Of a DNA stretch of 64,000 nucleotides, positions 1 to 7,656 are shown piece by piece (positions within the stretch are counted from its first letter, which is position 1; each line of letters opens with the position of its first letter). Under the pieces are notes generated by a model. The model did no database searches. It saw only the letters and a program-made list of their open reading frames with translations, and had not been told where the DNA came from. The stretch spans positions 1 to 64,000 of the forward strand of contig NZ_JYLK01000013.1 in the NCBI RefSeq assembly GCF_001439805.1, in the 5' to 3' direction. Made by a program: the position numbers and the translations under genes. The DNA is from Pseudomonas trivialis. GTDB taxonomy: Bacteria > Pseudomonadota > Gammaproteobacteria > Pseudomonadales > Pseudomonadaceae.

Positions 1-490
1 CAAATTCGAGGATCGCGAAACGCCCCGTGGCGAGCGGGCTTGCCCCGCGCGGGGCTGCGCAGCAGCCCCAAAACCAGGCCCAGGGAGTGCCTGATACAGC
101 GCATTCGTCTTTACTGGGGCTGCTTCGCAGCCCAACGCGGGGCAAGCCCGCTCGCCACAACGCCCTGTTTGCCAGGATTTAGCTGCTGCGCTTTGCTGCG
201 GCGTATGAAGCCATCGGCAGCAAGCGCCGGGTGCCGCCGCGTACGCCGCCGTTGGCGACTGAATGACAGGCTGAATACAAATTCGAGGATCGCGAAACGC
301 CCCCGTGGCAAGCCGGCTTGCCACAACGCCCTGTTTGCCAGGATTTAGCTGCTGCGTTTTGCTGCGGCGTATGAAGCCATCGGCAGCAAGCGCCGGGTGC
401 CGCCGCGTACGCCGCCGCTGGCGACTGAATGACAGGCTGAATACAAATTCGAGGGTCGCGAAACGCCCCCGGGGCAAGCCCGCTCGCCAC
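1..490. repeat. Array of ~149-nt tandem units separated by REP hairpins
   Basis: Two nearly identical units lie at about 155-303 and 321-469, a period of 166 nt. They share the blocks CCACAACGCCCTGTTTGCCA, ATGAAGCCATCGGCAGCAAG and CAAATTCGAGG-TCGCGAAACG. The tail of a third unit is seen at 1-26, so the array continues to the left of the window. The units differ at only a few positions. Short open frames across this stretch simply follow the repeat and are not credited as genes. No protein-coding gene is seen in 1-511. Confidence 0.85.
27..158. repeat. Long REP/BIME-type inverted repeat
   Basis: The outer arms GTGGCGAGCGGGCTTGCCCC (from 27) and GGGGCAAGCCCGCTCGCCAC (ending at 158) are inverse complements. 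An inner pair, GGGGCTGC-GCAGCAGCCCC and GGGGCTGCTTCGCAGCCC, lies between them. The same family occurs at 9346-9530 and 33975-34160. It is typical of intergenic REP pairs in fluorescent pseudomonads. Confidence 0.8.
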
Positions 491-511
491 AAGAGCCTTG
501 TCTACAGAGGT

Positions 512-757
512 TTAAACGTCGGCTTGCCGGCGTTGCCATTCGTCCACTGCATCACCCAGTGTCTTGGGCGTGCCGTTGCGGATCCAGGCCATGAACGACC
601 GATCAAACTTGAACGCCGCACCACACTGCTCAAGCATGAATCGGCGTACGTTCTGAGTGTTCTTGTAGCCTGAGGTGACAGGCGTGGCGCGGGTAAGTCG
701 GTCGCTGTGCCAGTTGAATTCCATTCGGGCTCTCGCAGGTATCGGGTGATTGGGCAT
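512..757 (-). CDS. DUF6434 domain-containing small protein
   Basis: An 81-residue soluble protein on the minus strand. It carries the block FNWHSDRLTRATPVTSGYKN followed by TQNVRRFMLEQCG, FKFDRSFMAWIR and GTPKTLGDAVDEW. I recognise this as the DUF6434 family, whose function is unknown; it is sometimes found attached to SAP domains. Two ATG codons lie close together, at 763 and 757. The AAAGGA ribosome site sits 8 nt before the ATG at 757 but only 2 nt before the one at 763, so 757 was chosen. No signal peptide or membrane segment is seen. It is transcribed divergently from the NTF2-like gene at 876. Confidence 0.7.
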   Translation of the reverse strand: MPNHPIPARARMEFNWHSDRLTRATPVTSGYKNTQNVRRFMLEQCGAAFKFDRSFMAWIRNGTPKTLGDAVDEWQRRQADV

Positions 758-875
758 CAGCATAGTCCTTTCAAGATATTTCAAAAATTCACTTTCCTTA
801 CCTTCCGAATCTATTGCATGGTTGTACGACAACCCACTTGGTGAGTGTGCGTTCCCACAACAATAAGGAATCTCC

Positions 876-1307
876 ATGCAAACGTTCAAAGTGCTGATCG
901 GTTTTCTGTGTCTGTTCACCGGCTACGTCGTCGCCGCGCCTGCCCCTGCCGAAAAAGAGGTTGCCCGGGCCGTCGATCAATTAACCCAGGCCATGCTGCA
1001 CCTGGACCTCAAACAGCTCAACGCGCTGACCTCCGACAACCTCACCTACGGTCACTCCAGCGGCAAGGTGCAGACCAAGGCGCAATTTATCGCCGACCTG
1101 GAAAACCACGTCAGCGCGTTCAAGACCCTCGAAATGCAGAACCAGACCATCACCCTGAACGGCGACACCGCCTTGGTGCGCAATCACTTTCACGCCCTGG
1201 CGGTGAACAGCGGCGTCGAGGTGCCGACCGATATCGACAACTTCCAGGTCTGGCAGAAGCAGAAAGGCAAGTGGCTGTTGATCGGTCGTCAGGCTTACAA
1301 GTACTGA
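876..1307 (+). CDS. Secreted nuclear transport factor 2-like (DUF4440/SnoaL) protein
   Basis: A 143-residue protein. Residues 1-20 form a hydrophobic signal peptide ending in a VVAAPA-type cleavage region. The remainder shows the NTF2-like alpha+beta pattern: an N-terminal helix (VARAVDQLTQAMLHLD), then SDNLTYGHSSGKVQTKAQFI, and C-terminal strands ending in VWQKQKGKWLLIGRQAYKY. Such DUF4440 proteins bind small ligands or have uncharacterised enzymatic roles, probably in the periplasm here. An AAGGAA site precedes the ATG with good spacing. No operon partner is evident. The substrate cannot be predicted. Confidence 0.75.
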   Translation: MQTFKVLIGFLCLFTGYVVAAPAPAEKEVARAVDQLTQAMLHLDLKQLNALTSDNLTYGHSSGKVQTKAQFIADLENHVSAFKTLEMQNQTITLNGDTALVRNHFHALAVNSGVEVPTDIDNFQVWQKQKGKWLLIGRQAYKY

Positions 1308-1388
1308 CCCGACGCACATCGACACGCATCCGGGCGGTGGCCCGCGTTGGTCTATAGTGCTTGCCATCGCCAATCGAGGAGTGCACCG

Positions 1389-2276
1389 ATGACTCGTCTC
1401 ACCGCCAAAGACTTCGCCCCCGAACTGCTGGAACTCTACGACGGTTACGCCCATGGCAAGCTCAACCGTCGCGAGTTTCTCGACCGCGCCGCGCTGTTCA
1501 CCTTCGGCGGCCTGACCGCTTCGGCGCTGCTTGCGGCGTTGAGCCCCAACTATGCGTTGGCCGAGCAGGTGAAATTTACCGACCCGGACATTGTGGCCGA
1601 CTACATCACCTACCCCTCGCCCAAGGGCAACGGCACGGTGCGCGGCTATCTGGTGCGCCCTGCGAAAGTCGCAGGCAAGTTGCCGGCGGTGGTGGTGGTC
1701 CACGAAAACCGTGGCCTGAACCCCTACATCGAAGACGTCGCCCGACGCCTGGCCAAGGCCGGTTTTATCGCCCTGGCGCCCGATGGCCTGACCTCCGTGG
1801 GCGGCTATCCCGGCAACGACGAAAAAGGCGTCGCGCTGCAACAAACCGTCGATCCGACCAAACTGATGAACGACTTCTTCGCCGCCATCGAATGGCTGAT
1901 GCACCACGACAGCAGCACCGGCAAGGTCGGCATCACCGGCTTCTGCTACGGCGGCGGCGTGACCAATGCGGCAGCGGTGGCCTACCCGGAGCTGGGCGCC
2001 GCCGTGTCGTTCTACGGCCGCCAGCCCGAGGCCAGGGATGTGCCGCGCATCAAGGCGCCGCTCATGCTGCATTACGGCGAACTGGACACGCGGATCAACG
2101 AAGGCTGGCCGGCCTATGAACAGGCGCTGAAGGCGGCCGGCACGCATTACGAGGCGTTCATCTACAAGGGCGCCAACCACGGTTTTCACAACGACTCGAC
2201 GCCACGGTACGACGAAGCGGCGGCGAATCTGGCGTGGGAGCGCACCCTGGGCTGGTTCAATAAATACCTGGTCTGA
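1389..2276 (+). CDS. Dienelactone hydrolase family protein (YghX-like)
   Basis: A 295-residue alpha/beta hydrolase. The nucleophile motif G-F-C-Y-G-G-G places Cys186 at the elbow, Asp233 lies in YGELDTR and His264 in GANHGF, giving the Cys-Asp-His triad of dienelactone hydrolases. The N-terminus has NRREFL (residues 26-31) followed by a hydrophobic stretch to about residue 58, which resembles a twin-arginine signal, so export through Tat is likely. The family hydrolyses lactones or esters; the true substrate is unknown. The ATG at 1389 follows CGAGGA with proper spacing and is preferred to the upstream in-frame ATG at 1347. It ends one base before the stop of the convergent DUF2252 gene. Confidence 0.85.
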   Translation: MTRLTAKDFAPELLELYDGYAHGKLNRREFLDRAALFTFGGLTASALLAALSPNYALAEQVKFTDPDIVADYITYPSPKGNGTVRGYLVRPAKVAGKLPAVVVVHENRGLNPYIEDVARRLAKAGFIALAPDGLTSVGGYPGNDEKGVALQQTVDPTKLMNDFFAAIEWLMHHDSSTGKVGITGFCYGGGVTNAAAVAYPELGAAVSFYGRQPEARDVPRIKAPLMLHYGELDTRINEGWPAYEQALKAAGTHYEAFIYKGANHGFHNDSTPRYDEAAANLAWERTLGWFNKYLV

Positions 2277-3461
2277 TCAGTGTTCCAGCGCATACCGCCG
2301 ACAATGGTCGAGGTAGCCCTGCTCGTGGCTGCCCACCAGTTGCACCACGCTGGTCCATAACCAGGACGGTGCATCCAGCTGCCGTGAGCGGTTTTCCTGC
2401 AACATGGCCATCCAGTCCCTGCGCGTCGCCCGATCCATTTGCCGGGCATGGGCGATGCCAACCACGCGCGCCAGGTAACCAGCGGCGTGCATGGCGTCGA
2501 TCTCACTCAATTCGTCCAGCTCCAGCTTCATGTCCTGGGGCAACAGCTCGCGGATGAAAAAACCATGGTCCAGAAAACGCGTTGCCAGCATGCGCTCACC
2601 CAACCCCGGTGACAGCTGACGGGCGCCCTCCACCACGCGCCGGCCGTTGTCCCGTGGCATTTTTGCGCGGGCTGCGCGCGGTGCCGCTGCACCGACCGCC
2701 TCCTTGATGTCGATCAGGCAGTATTCCTGATCGTCCTTGTCGCCCACACGCAACAGCGCCGCGTAACGCAACAGGCCAAGCGAGCTGCAACCCTTGACCC
2801 AATAGGCCGAGTCCATCAATTCGACCTTGGCGTCCTTGGGCCGCCCCTTGAGCGAAGTCACCAGGTGATGCAACTCATCGGAGCCGCACAAGGCCTGCAG
2901 CGCGCTTTTTTCCGCGCGGGACAATGCCCAAAAGTGCTTGCCCAAAGGGATCGTCGGGCGCACGTCGTCAATGCGCTCGCGGGCCAGGTGCTTCCAGGTA
3001 CGCTCCACCGCGCTGCGCATCCCGGCCTTGACCTGGGACGGCCGTGGCGGCACTTCATCCGGCTTGTCCTTGAAGGCCTGCGCGTAGCCCAGCATCATTT
3101 CTTCGAGCATGCGGGCCGTGGTCACCCCGGGCAGGTCCGAGCCCCGCGCGGCGGTGGCCAGGGATAACGCCAGGCGCACCAGGTCATGGGCCGGGTTGCC
3201 GATCACGGTCTGGTCGAGATCGCGGATGTGCATGTCGATGCGACCGTTGTTGTCGCCGGTCGGCCCCAGGTTGCCCGCGTGGCAATCGCCACAGATCCAG
3301 ATCGGCGGCCCGCTGGGCAAACGTCGACCGGGCAGGCTGTGCAGCCACTCGTAGAATTGGACGGTACTGCCGCGCACATAGGCATGGGCAGAACGGGCCA
3401 TCTTGAGGTTACGCAGTTGGGTGAGGTGCGGCATGCGGGCGGAAGGACGCGGCGTTTTCAT
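2277..3461 (-). CDS. DUF2252 family protein
   Basis: A 394-residue protein with the signature of DUF2252: PIWICGDCHAGNLGP near residues 53-67, DLDQTVIGNPAHDLVRLALS, and a C-terminal HARQMDRATRRDW block. The fold is distantly related to aminoglycoside phosphotransferase/kinase-like proteins, but no reaction has been established that I can name. It is soluble, with no signal peptide. It is convergent with, and directly abuts, the dienelactone hydrolase gene. The ATG at 3461 has only a weak ribosome site, so the start is tentative. Confidence 0.85.
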   Translation of the reverse strand: MKTPRPSARMPHLTQLRNLKMARSAHAYVRGSTVQFYEWLHSLPGRRLPSGPPIWICGDCHAGNLGPTGDNNGRIDMHIRDLDQTVIGNPAHDLVRLALSLATAARGSDLPGVTTARMLEEMMLGYAQAFKDKPDEVPPRPSQVKAGMRSAVERTWKHLARERIDDVRPTIPLGKHFWALSRAEKSALQALCGSDELHHLVTSLKGRPKDAKVELMDSAYWVKGCSSLGLLRYAALLRVGDKDDQEYCLIDIKEAVGAAAPRAARAKMPRDNGRRVVEGARQLSPGLGERMLATRFLDHGFFIRELLPQDMKLELDELSEIDAMHAAGYLARVVGIAHARQMDRATRRDWMAMLQENRSRQLDAPSWLWTSVVQLVGSHEQGYLDHCRRYALEH

Positions 3462-3609
3462 TGACGGACTCGATACGGGTGTAGCGATAGAGCTGCGCGG
3501 GCCGGCAAATGTTTCATTATGTTTCGTAAAAGGTTTTACCCGAGGGCTGGGGTAAACACCCGGTATTTGCGAAACTTGCCCACCCTCTTATCTGCCATGG
3601 AAGCGACCC

Positions 3610-4767
3610 ATGCCTCGATTCATCCCCTCTGTCACGGCCCTTGCGCTGCTCATTGGCGCAAGCCACTGCCTGGCCGCCACCGACCTGCGCGCTGTGGTGG
3701 ACGCCAGCGTCAAGCCGCTGATGCAACAGCAAGCCATCCCCGGTCTGGTCGTTGGGGTGCTGCAGGACGGCAAAGCGCAGTATTTCAGCTACGGCGTGGC
3801 GGACAAGCAAAGCGGGCAACCGGTCAGCGAGAACACCCTGTTTGAAGTCGGTTCGGTGAGCAAAACCTTCACCGCCACCCTCGCCGGCTACGCCGTGGCC
3901 GCTGGCAAACTGACCCTCGACCAGCCTGCCAGCCACTACCTGCCGGCGCTCGCCGGCGGCCGGTTCGACCACATCAGCGTACTGAACCTGGGCACCTACA
4001 CCGCTGGCGGCCTGCCGCTGCAATTTCCCCAGGAGGCGGATAACAGCCAGCGCATGATCAGCTATTACCAGCAGTGGCAACCCGCGTTCGCCCCTGGCAC
4101 CCAGCGCCTGTATTCCAATCCGAGCCTGGGCCTGTTTGGTTATCTGGCGGCGCGAAGCTTGGGGCAGCCGTTCGATCAGCTCATGGAAAAGACCTTGCTT
4201 CCCACGCTGGGGCTGACGCATACCTTCTTGAAGGTGCCTCTAAATCAGATGAATTTGTACGCACAAGGCTATGATAAAGAAGGAAAACCAGTCCGCGTTG
4301 GCGCAGGCGCAATGGACAGTGAAGCCTATGGCATCAAGACCAGCGCAGCCGACCTGCTTCACTACGTCGAAGTCAACATGAACCCGGCCAGCCAGCAAAA
4401 ACTGATACGCAGCGCGTTGACGCTTACCCATACCGGTTACTACACCGTCGATGGCATGACCCAGGGTCTGGGCTGGGAAATGTATCCGTATCCGATCCCG
4501 CTGGACGCCCTGATTGACGGCAACTCCACACAAATGGCCGTTGAGCCGCACAAGGTCAATTGGCTGACACCCCCCCAGCCTCCCCACGCGGATACCCTGG
4601 TGAACAAGACAGGTTCCACCAATGGCTTCGGTGCCTATGTGGCGTATGTGCCGAGCAAGCGCAGGGGCGTAGTGATACTGGCGAACAGAAACTACCCGAA
4701 CAGCGAACGGATCAAATTAGCCCACACCGTATTCGCACGGATCGACCACCGAGACGGGCAACCCTAG
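3610..4767 (+). CDS. ampC: Class C beta-lactamase (AmpC type)
   Basis: A 385-residue serine beta-lactamase exported to the periplasm; residues 1-22 form a signal peptide ending CLA. All class C motifs are present: S82-V-S-K85 with the acylated serine, Y168-S-N170, and K333-T-G335. Length is normal for AmpC. It would hydrolyse cephalosporins and penicillins through an acyl-enzyme. No AmpR-type LysR regulator is divergently encoded here, so the classical AmpR circuit is not local. Upstream (3511-3575) there are short direct TGTTTC and inverted GTTTCG/CGAAAC repeats of unknown meaning. The last third of the gene (from about 4240) is less G+C-rich than the first part. Its stop overlaps by 4 nt the end of the convergent polyprenyl synthase. 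Confidence 0.9.
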   Translation: MPRFIPSVTALALLIGASHCLAATDLRAVVDASVKPLMQQQAIPGLVVGVLQDGKAQYFSYGVADKQSGQPVSENTLFEVGSVSKTFTATLAGYAVAAGKLTLDQPASHYLPALAGGRFDHISVLNLGTYTAGGLPLQFPQEADNSQRMISYYQQWQPAFAPGTQRLYSNPSLGLFGYLAARSLGQPFDQLMEKTLLPTLGLTHTFLKVPLNQMNLYAQGYDKEGKPVRVGAGAMDSEAYGIKTSAADLLHYVEVNMNPASQQKLIRSALTLTHTGYYTVDGMTQGLGWEMYPYPIPLDALIDGNSTQMAVEPHKVNWLTPPQPPHADTLVNKTGSTNGFGAYVAYVPSKRRGVVILANRNYPNSERIKLAHTVFARIDHRDGQP

Positions 4768-5792
4768 GCAAGCATGCGCTGGTAGTAATTCTCATCGGGG
4801 CTCTGCTGAAAATGGATGTCACGCAAAAAGGCCTCGAGCGCGCGAACATCGAGGCTGTCATCGTGCTGTTTGATGGCATTCAAGTAATCCAGAATTTGGT
4901 TATAGGTCTCTTCCATCAGTGTCAGTGCAGTGTCGAACACGCCCGCGTCGCCATAGTTGCGAATAATATCTTTCTTTTGATCGGACGTCCGCTGACCTTT
5001 AAGCAGTGAATCGCCGGCAAGAATCATTAAAAAAGATTTTGGTCCTCCCTCCAGATCGTTGGCAAAACCTTTTTTTGCAAAGTGCGGAACATGATTTAAA
5101 TCGCAGTAGTCATTAACGTATCGATAATACACACCGAGAAGGTGCATCATGGTGTTCAGTAAAGCCAATGAGCGTTGATCCAAAGGCTTCAAGCATTGAC
5201 ACGCCTCCAGCAGGAATACAAAAAAACAACTTGTGTTGGCCTGTGCAATGAGCGCGTACTCTTCCAGCGTCGGCAGTTGGCTTGCGTCACTCGCCTGGGC
5301 ATCAAGGTATTGACCGACATGCAAACGCTCGAGACTTTTTATACCGGCACGTACCACGCTCAACTCATTAAGTTCGGCCAGGCGTTGAAGCCCTTCCAGA
5401 TAGCCACACATACCTGAAACAATCGCGACGCCTGCGCCATATTGCTTCCAGACAGTCGGAATGCCTCGGCGGACAGTGTCACCGTCAAGCAGATCGTCAT
5501 GCACCAATGATGACAGGTTCATACCTTCGATGGCGTCGCACAACACATGCGTCTGGGCCGCATACAGGCCGTACATCGCCGAAAGTGCCCACGCAAGCTC
5601 TGTGCGCACCCGCTTGCCACTGGCGGCAGCCTGATAATTGAAAGGCTCGAACCACTGAGCCTTGGCATTGCGATACCACGCGTCGTCAAACGTAGGGAAT
5701 GGCTTAACCATTTGCAGAGCCTCTTCAGCTGATGGAGTGAGGAGTCCGTTCTCACGCTCTATACTGCGGATTTCCCACGCGTAAAAGACCAT
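4764..5792 (-). CDS. Polyprenyl (geranylgeranyl-type) diphosphate synthase
   Basis: A 342-residue trans-isoprenyl diphosphate synthase that would condense IPP onto an allylic diphosphate. Seen: basic motif SGKRVR (about residues 58-63), first aspartate-rich motif DDLLD (99-103) and second motif NDYCD (227-231). The second motif begins with Asn instead of Asp. The stretch RYVNDYCDL followed by KGFANDLEGGPKSF resembles fungal/animal GGPP synthases (RDDYxNL, KGFCEDLTEGKFSF) more than the bacterial IspA pattern. Residues just before the first motif are small (LSSLVH), which usually allows C20 or longer products. Product length is inference. The start is uncertain: GTG 5798, TTG 5795 and ATG 5792 are adjacent, with no clear ribosome site. 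It is transcribed divergently from the Idi-terpene synthase fusion and is probably its substrate supplier. Confidence 0.85.
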   Translation of the reverse strand: MVFYAWEIRSIERENGLLTPSAEEALQMVKPFPTFDDAWYRNAKAQWFEPFNYQAAASGKRVRTELAWALSAMYGLYAAQTHVLCDAIEGMNLSSLVHDDLLDGDTVRRGIPTVWKQYGAGVAIVSGMCGYLEGLQRLAELNELSVVRAGIKSLERLHVGQYLDAQASDASQLPTLEEYALIAQANTSCFFVFLLEACQCLKPLDQRSLALLNTMMHLLGVYYRYVNDYCDLNHVPHFAKKGFANDLEGGPKSFLMILAGDSLLKGQRTSDQKKDIIRNYGDAGVFDTALTLMEETYNQILDYLNAIKQHDDSLDVRALEAFLRDIHFQQSPDENYYQRMLA

Positions 5793-6014
5793 CAACACAA
5801 CAGGTCACTGCTCTACGTTCACAACAGGGTTACTTGTAATCAACCTAGCAGCCATTTTTGAAATCGCAACAAGGCGCCTGTATACCTTTTCAATATAACG
5901 CTCACAGCAAAACGCTATAGCACGACGGTAAACTCGCGCACTCATCGGCCATCGTTAAATCGTGCATTATCATAAAAATGCCGCTGATCATTTGAAATCC
6001 GTATAAGCCACTGA

Positions 6015-6050
6015 CTGACCTTCGCACTAATCGCGCCTATAAGTCTTATA
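6015..6050 (+). promoter_or_regulatory. Putative sigma-70 promoter and operator of the terpene synthase gene
   Basis: CTGACC (6015-6020) and TATAAG (6038-6043) are 17 nt apart and match the -35 and -10 consensus at 4/6 and 5/6 positions. The -10 is the left half of a 13-nt palindrome, TATAAG-T-CTTATA (6038-6050). A repressor site over the -10 is possible. The whole divergent region 5793-6074 is A+T-rich relative to its surroundings. No equally good promoter was found for the opposite gene. Confidence 0.45.
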
Positions 6051-6074
6051 CGCAACTCATGAGACCAGCCGAAC

Positions 6075-7619
6075 ATGGAAGACTTACTAATACTGGTGGA
6101 CACGCAGGATCGGCAGATCGGTGTTGCCGGAAAACTGCACGCTCATCAACAAGGGCTACTGCACCGCGCTTTTTCGATATTTATTTTTGATCACAAACGC
6201 CGCTTGCTGCTGCAACAACGTGCCGATGCAAAATATCACTCCCCGGGTTTATGGACTAACGCCTGTTGTGGGCATCCGCGCCTCGGTGAAACAATCCTGG
6301 ACGCGGCCAAACGAAGGTTATCCGAAGAAATGGGGATGGCCTGCGAGCTAAGCCAGCGCTTTGCGCTGATCTACAATGAACCGGTGCCGGGCGGCTTGAC
6401 CGAGTACGAATATGATCATGTGCTGGTGGGCGAGAGTGCCATGGACCCCATTGCGAACCCCAATGAGGCCAAGGCATGGCGCTGGGTTCATCCAGAAGAA
6501 CTGTACGATGAACTGAACAATTTTCCCGAGACGTTCACTGTCTGGTTCCGCACCATCGTCCAGCGCGTGGACTTGAGCGAGATGGCCTCCTGGGCAGCGC
6601 CAGTGCCCCAGCCCCCAAAAACATTGCCCGCAAACCGCTTTCGACAAAAGGCCGACCCCTTTCATTTACCTGACTGGCTCGAAAAAGCGGTTTATCCCCT
6701 GCACCCTCTTGCGAATGAAGCTCAGCAGCACACTCGACAGTGGCTCAGGAATCTAGGGCTGGAAGACAGCCCGGAAACAATTCGACGATTGGACATTTAT
6801 ATTCCCGGCACCTTTGCAGGTTACATGTGGAGCAATGTCTCTTCGGAAATCCTGTTCATCGCCTCTGATCTGCTGGGCTGGTTCTGTTGCCAGGACAACC
6901 TTACTGATGAGGACTGCACGGACCCCGAATCCCTTGAGCGCCAATTGCGAGGGATCTACAACCACGCATTCACACCTAACACGACGAGCCGTCAACCGCT
7001 TGCGGTTGGGCTTGCAGACATAATCCGGCGCGCGGGCCGCCTGATGTCGCCGTTATGGAAGCAGCGGGTCGGCGAGCAATATTTAGCCTACCTGGCGCCC
7101 TGCCTTGTTACGCTGATGCACCGCGCACAGGGCACGCAGCCCGGCGTCGAGGGCTATGAAAGTCTTTGGCAAAACGCAGGCGGATTCCAGGTGTGCCTCG
7201 AGTTCATCTACCTGGCGCAGAACATTCAGCTGCCCTCAGCTGTTTATTACAGCCCTGCGTGGCAAGAGCTCAGAAGCCTGGCCTTGAACCTTCTGAAATC
7301 AGTGAATGATCTGCTTTCATTTCGAATGATGGAAAATCCCGATGAGGACATCTACAACCTGGTGACGCACTTGCGGCACACCCAGGGCTACTCGCCGGAG
7401 CAGGCGGCGCTTGAGGTGTCACACCGCATCGATCAGTGGGCCAGACGGTTCATGAGCGCGCAGACCCTCCTGCCCGGACGCCTCGCTGCTTCAGGCTACG
7501 ACGAACGTGCACAGGAACGGGCCATGCTATGCGCCCAGGCACTGCATGACCAATGGCGTGGCAACATTGCGTGGCATTTGATGGCGCCACGCTATCAATC
7601 AGTGCGCTTTGCAGGCTAG
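6075..7619 (+). CDS. Fusion of isopentenyl-diphosphate isomerase (type I, Nudix) and class I terpene synthase
   Basis: A 514-residue two-domain protein. Residues 1-165 are a type I Idi: LLHRAFS (H30), TNACCGHP (catalytic Cys65, H67), Nudix helix RRLSEEMG, and E110/E112 in TEYEYDH. This part interconverts IPP and DMAPP. After a Pro-rich linker (about 175-195), residues 196-514 look like a bacterial class I terpene synthase: DNLTD (274-278) in the place of DDxxD, NDLLSFRMME (411-420) in the place of the NSE triad, and the C-terminal WRGNIAW...RY pair (R506/Y507) that closes over the diphosphate. Both metal motifs deviate: the second Asp is Asn, and the Glu is one residue late. Cytosolic; no signal or membrane segment. 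The divergent neighbour makes the prenyl diphosphate. The cyclised product cannot be deduced. No clear Shine-Dalgarno precedes the ATG. Confidence 0.85.
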   Translation: MEDLLILVDTQDRQIGVAGKLHAHQQGLLHRAFSIFIFDHKRRLLLQQRADAKYHSPGLWTNACCGHPRLGETILDAAKRRLSEEMGMACELSQRFALIYNEPVPGGLTEYEYDHVLVGESAMDPIANPNEAKAWRWVHPEELYDELNNFPETFTVWFRTIVQRVDLSEMASWAAPVPQPPKTLPANRFRQKADPFHLPDWLEKAVYPLHPLANEAQQHTRQWLRNLGLEDSPETIRRLDIYIPGTFAGYMWSNVSSEILFIASDLLGWFCCQDNLTDEDCTDPESLERQLRGIYNHAFTPNTTSRQPLAVGLADIIRRAGRLMSPLWKQRVGEQYLAYLAPCLVTLMHRAQGTQPGVEGYESLWQNAGGFQVCLEFIYLAQNIQLPSAVYYSPAWQELRSLALNLLKSVNDLLSFRMMENPDEDIYNLVTHLRHTQGYSPEQAALEVSHRIDQWARRFMSAQTLLPGRLAASGYDERAQERAMLCAQALHDQWRGNIAWHLMAPRYQSVRFAG

Positions 7620-7656
7620 CGCAGTCACGACGCCTTGATTAAAGCGCAACAACGCC

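Noticed and set aside
1..490. Considered as a CRISPR array
   Set aside because: Units are ~149 nt with short constant spacers that are REP pieces, not 23-47-nt repeats with unique spacers.
40..673. Several overlapping frames of 60-120 codons across the left-end repeats
   Set aside because: They follow the 149-nt repeat units and REP hairpins and repeat the same peptide; no gene-like start signals.
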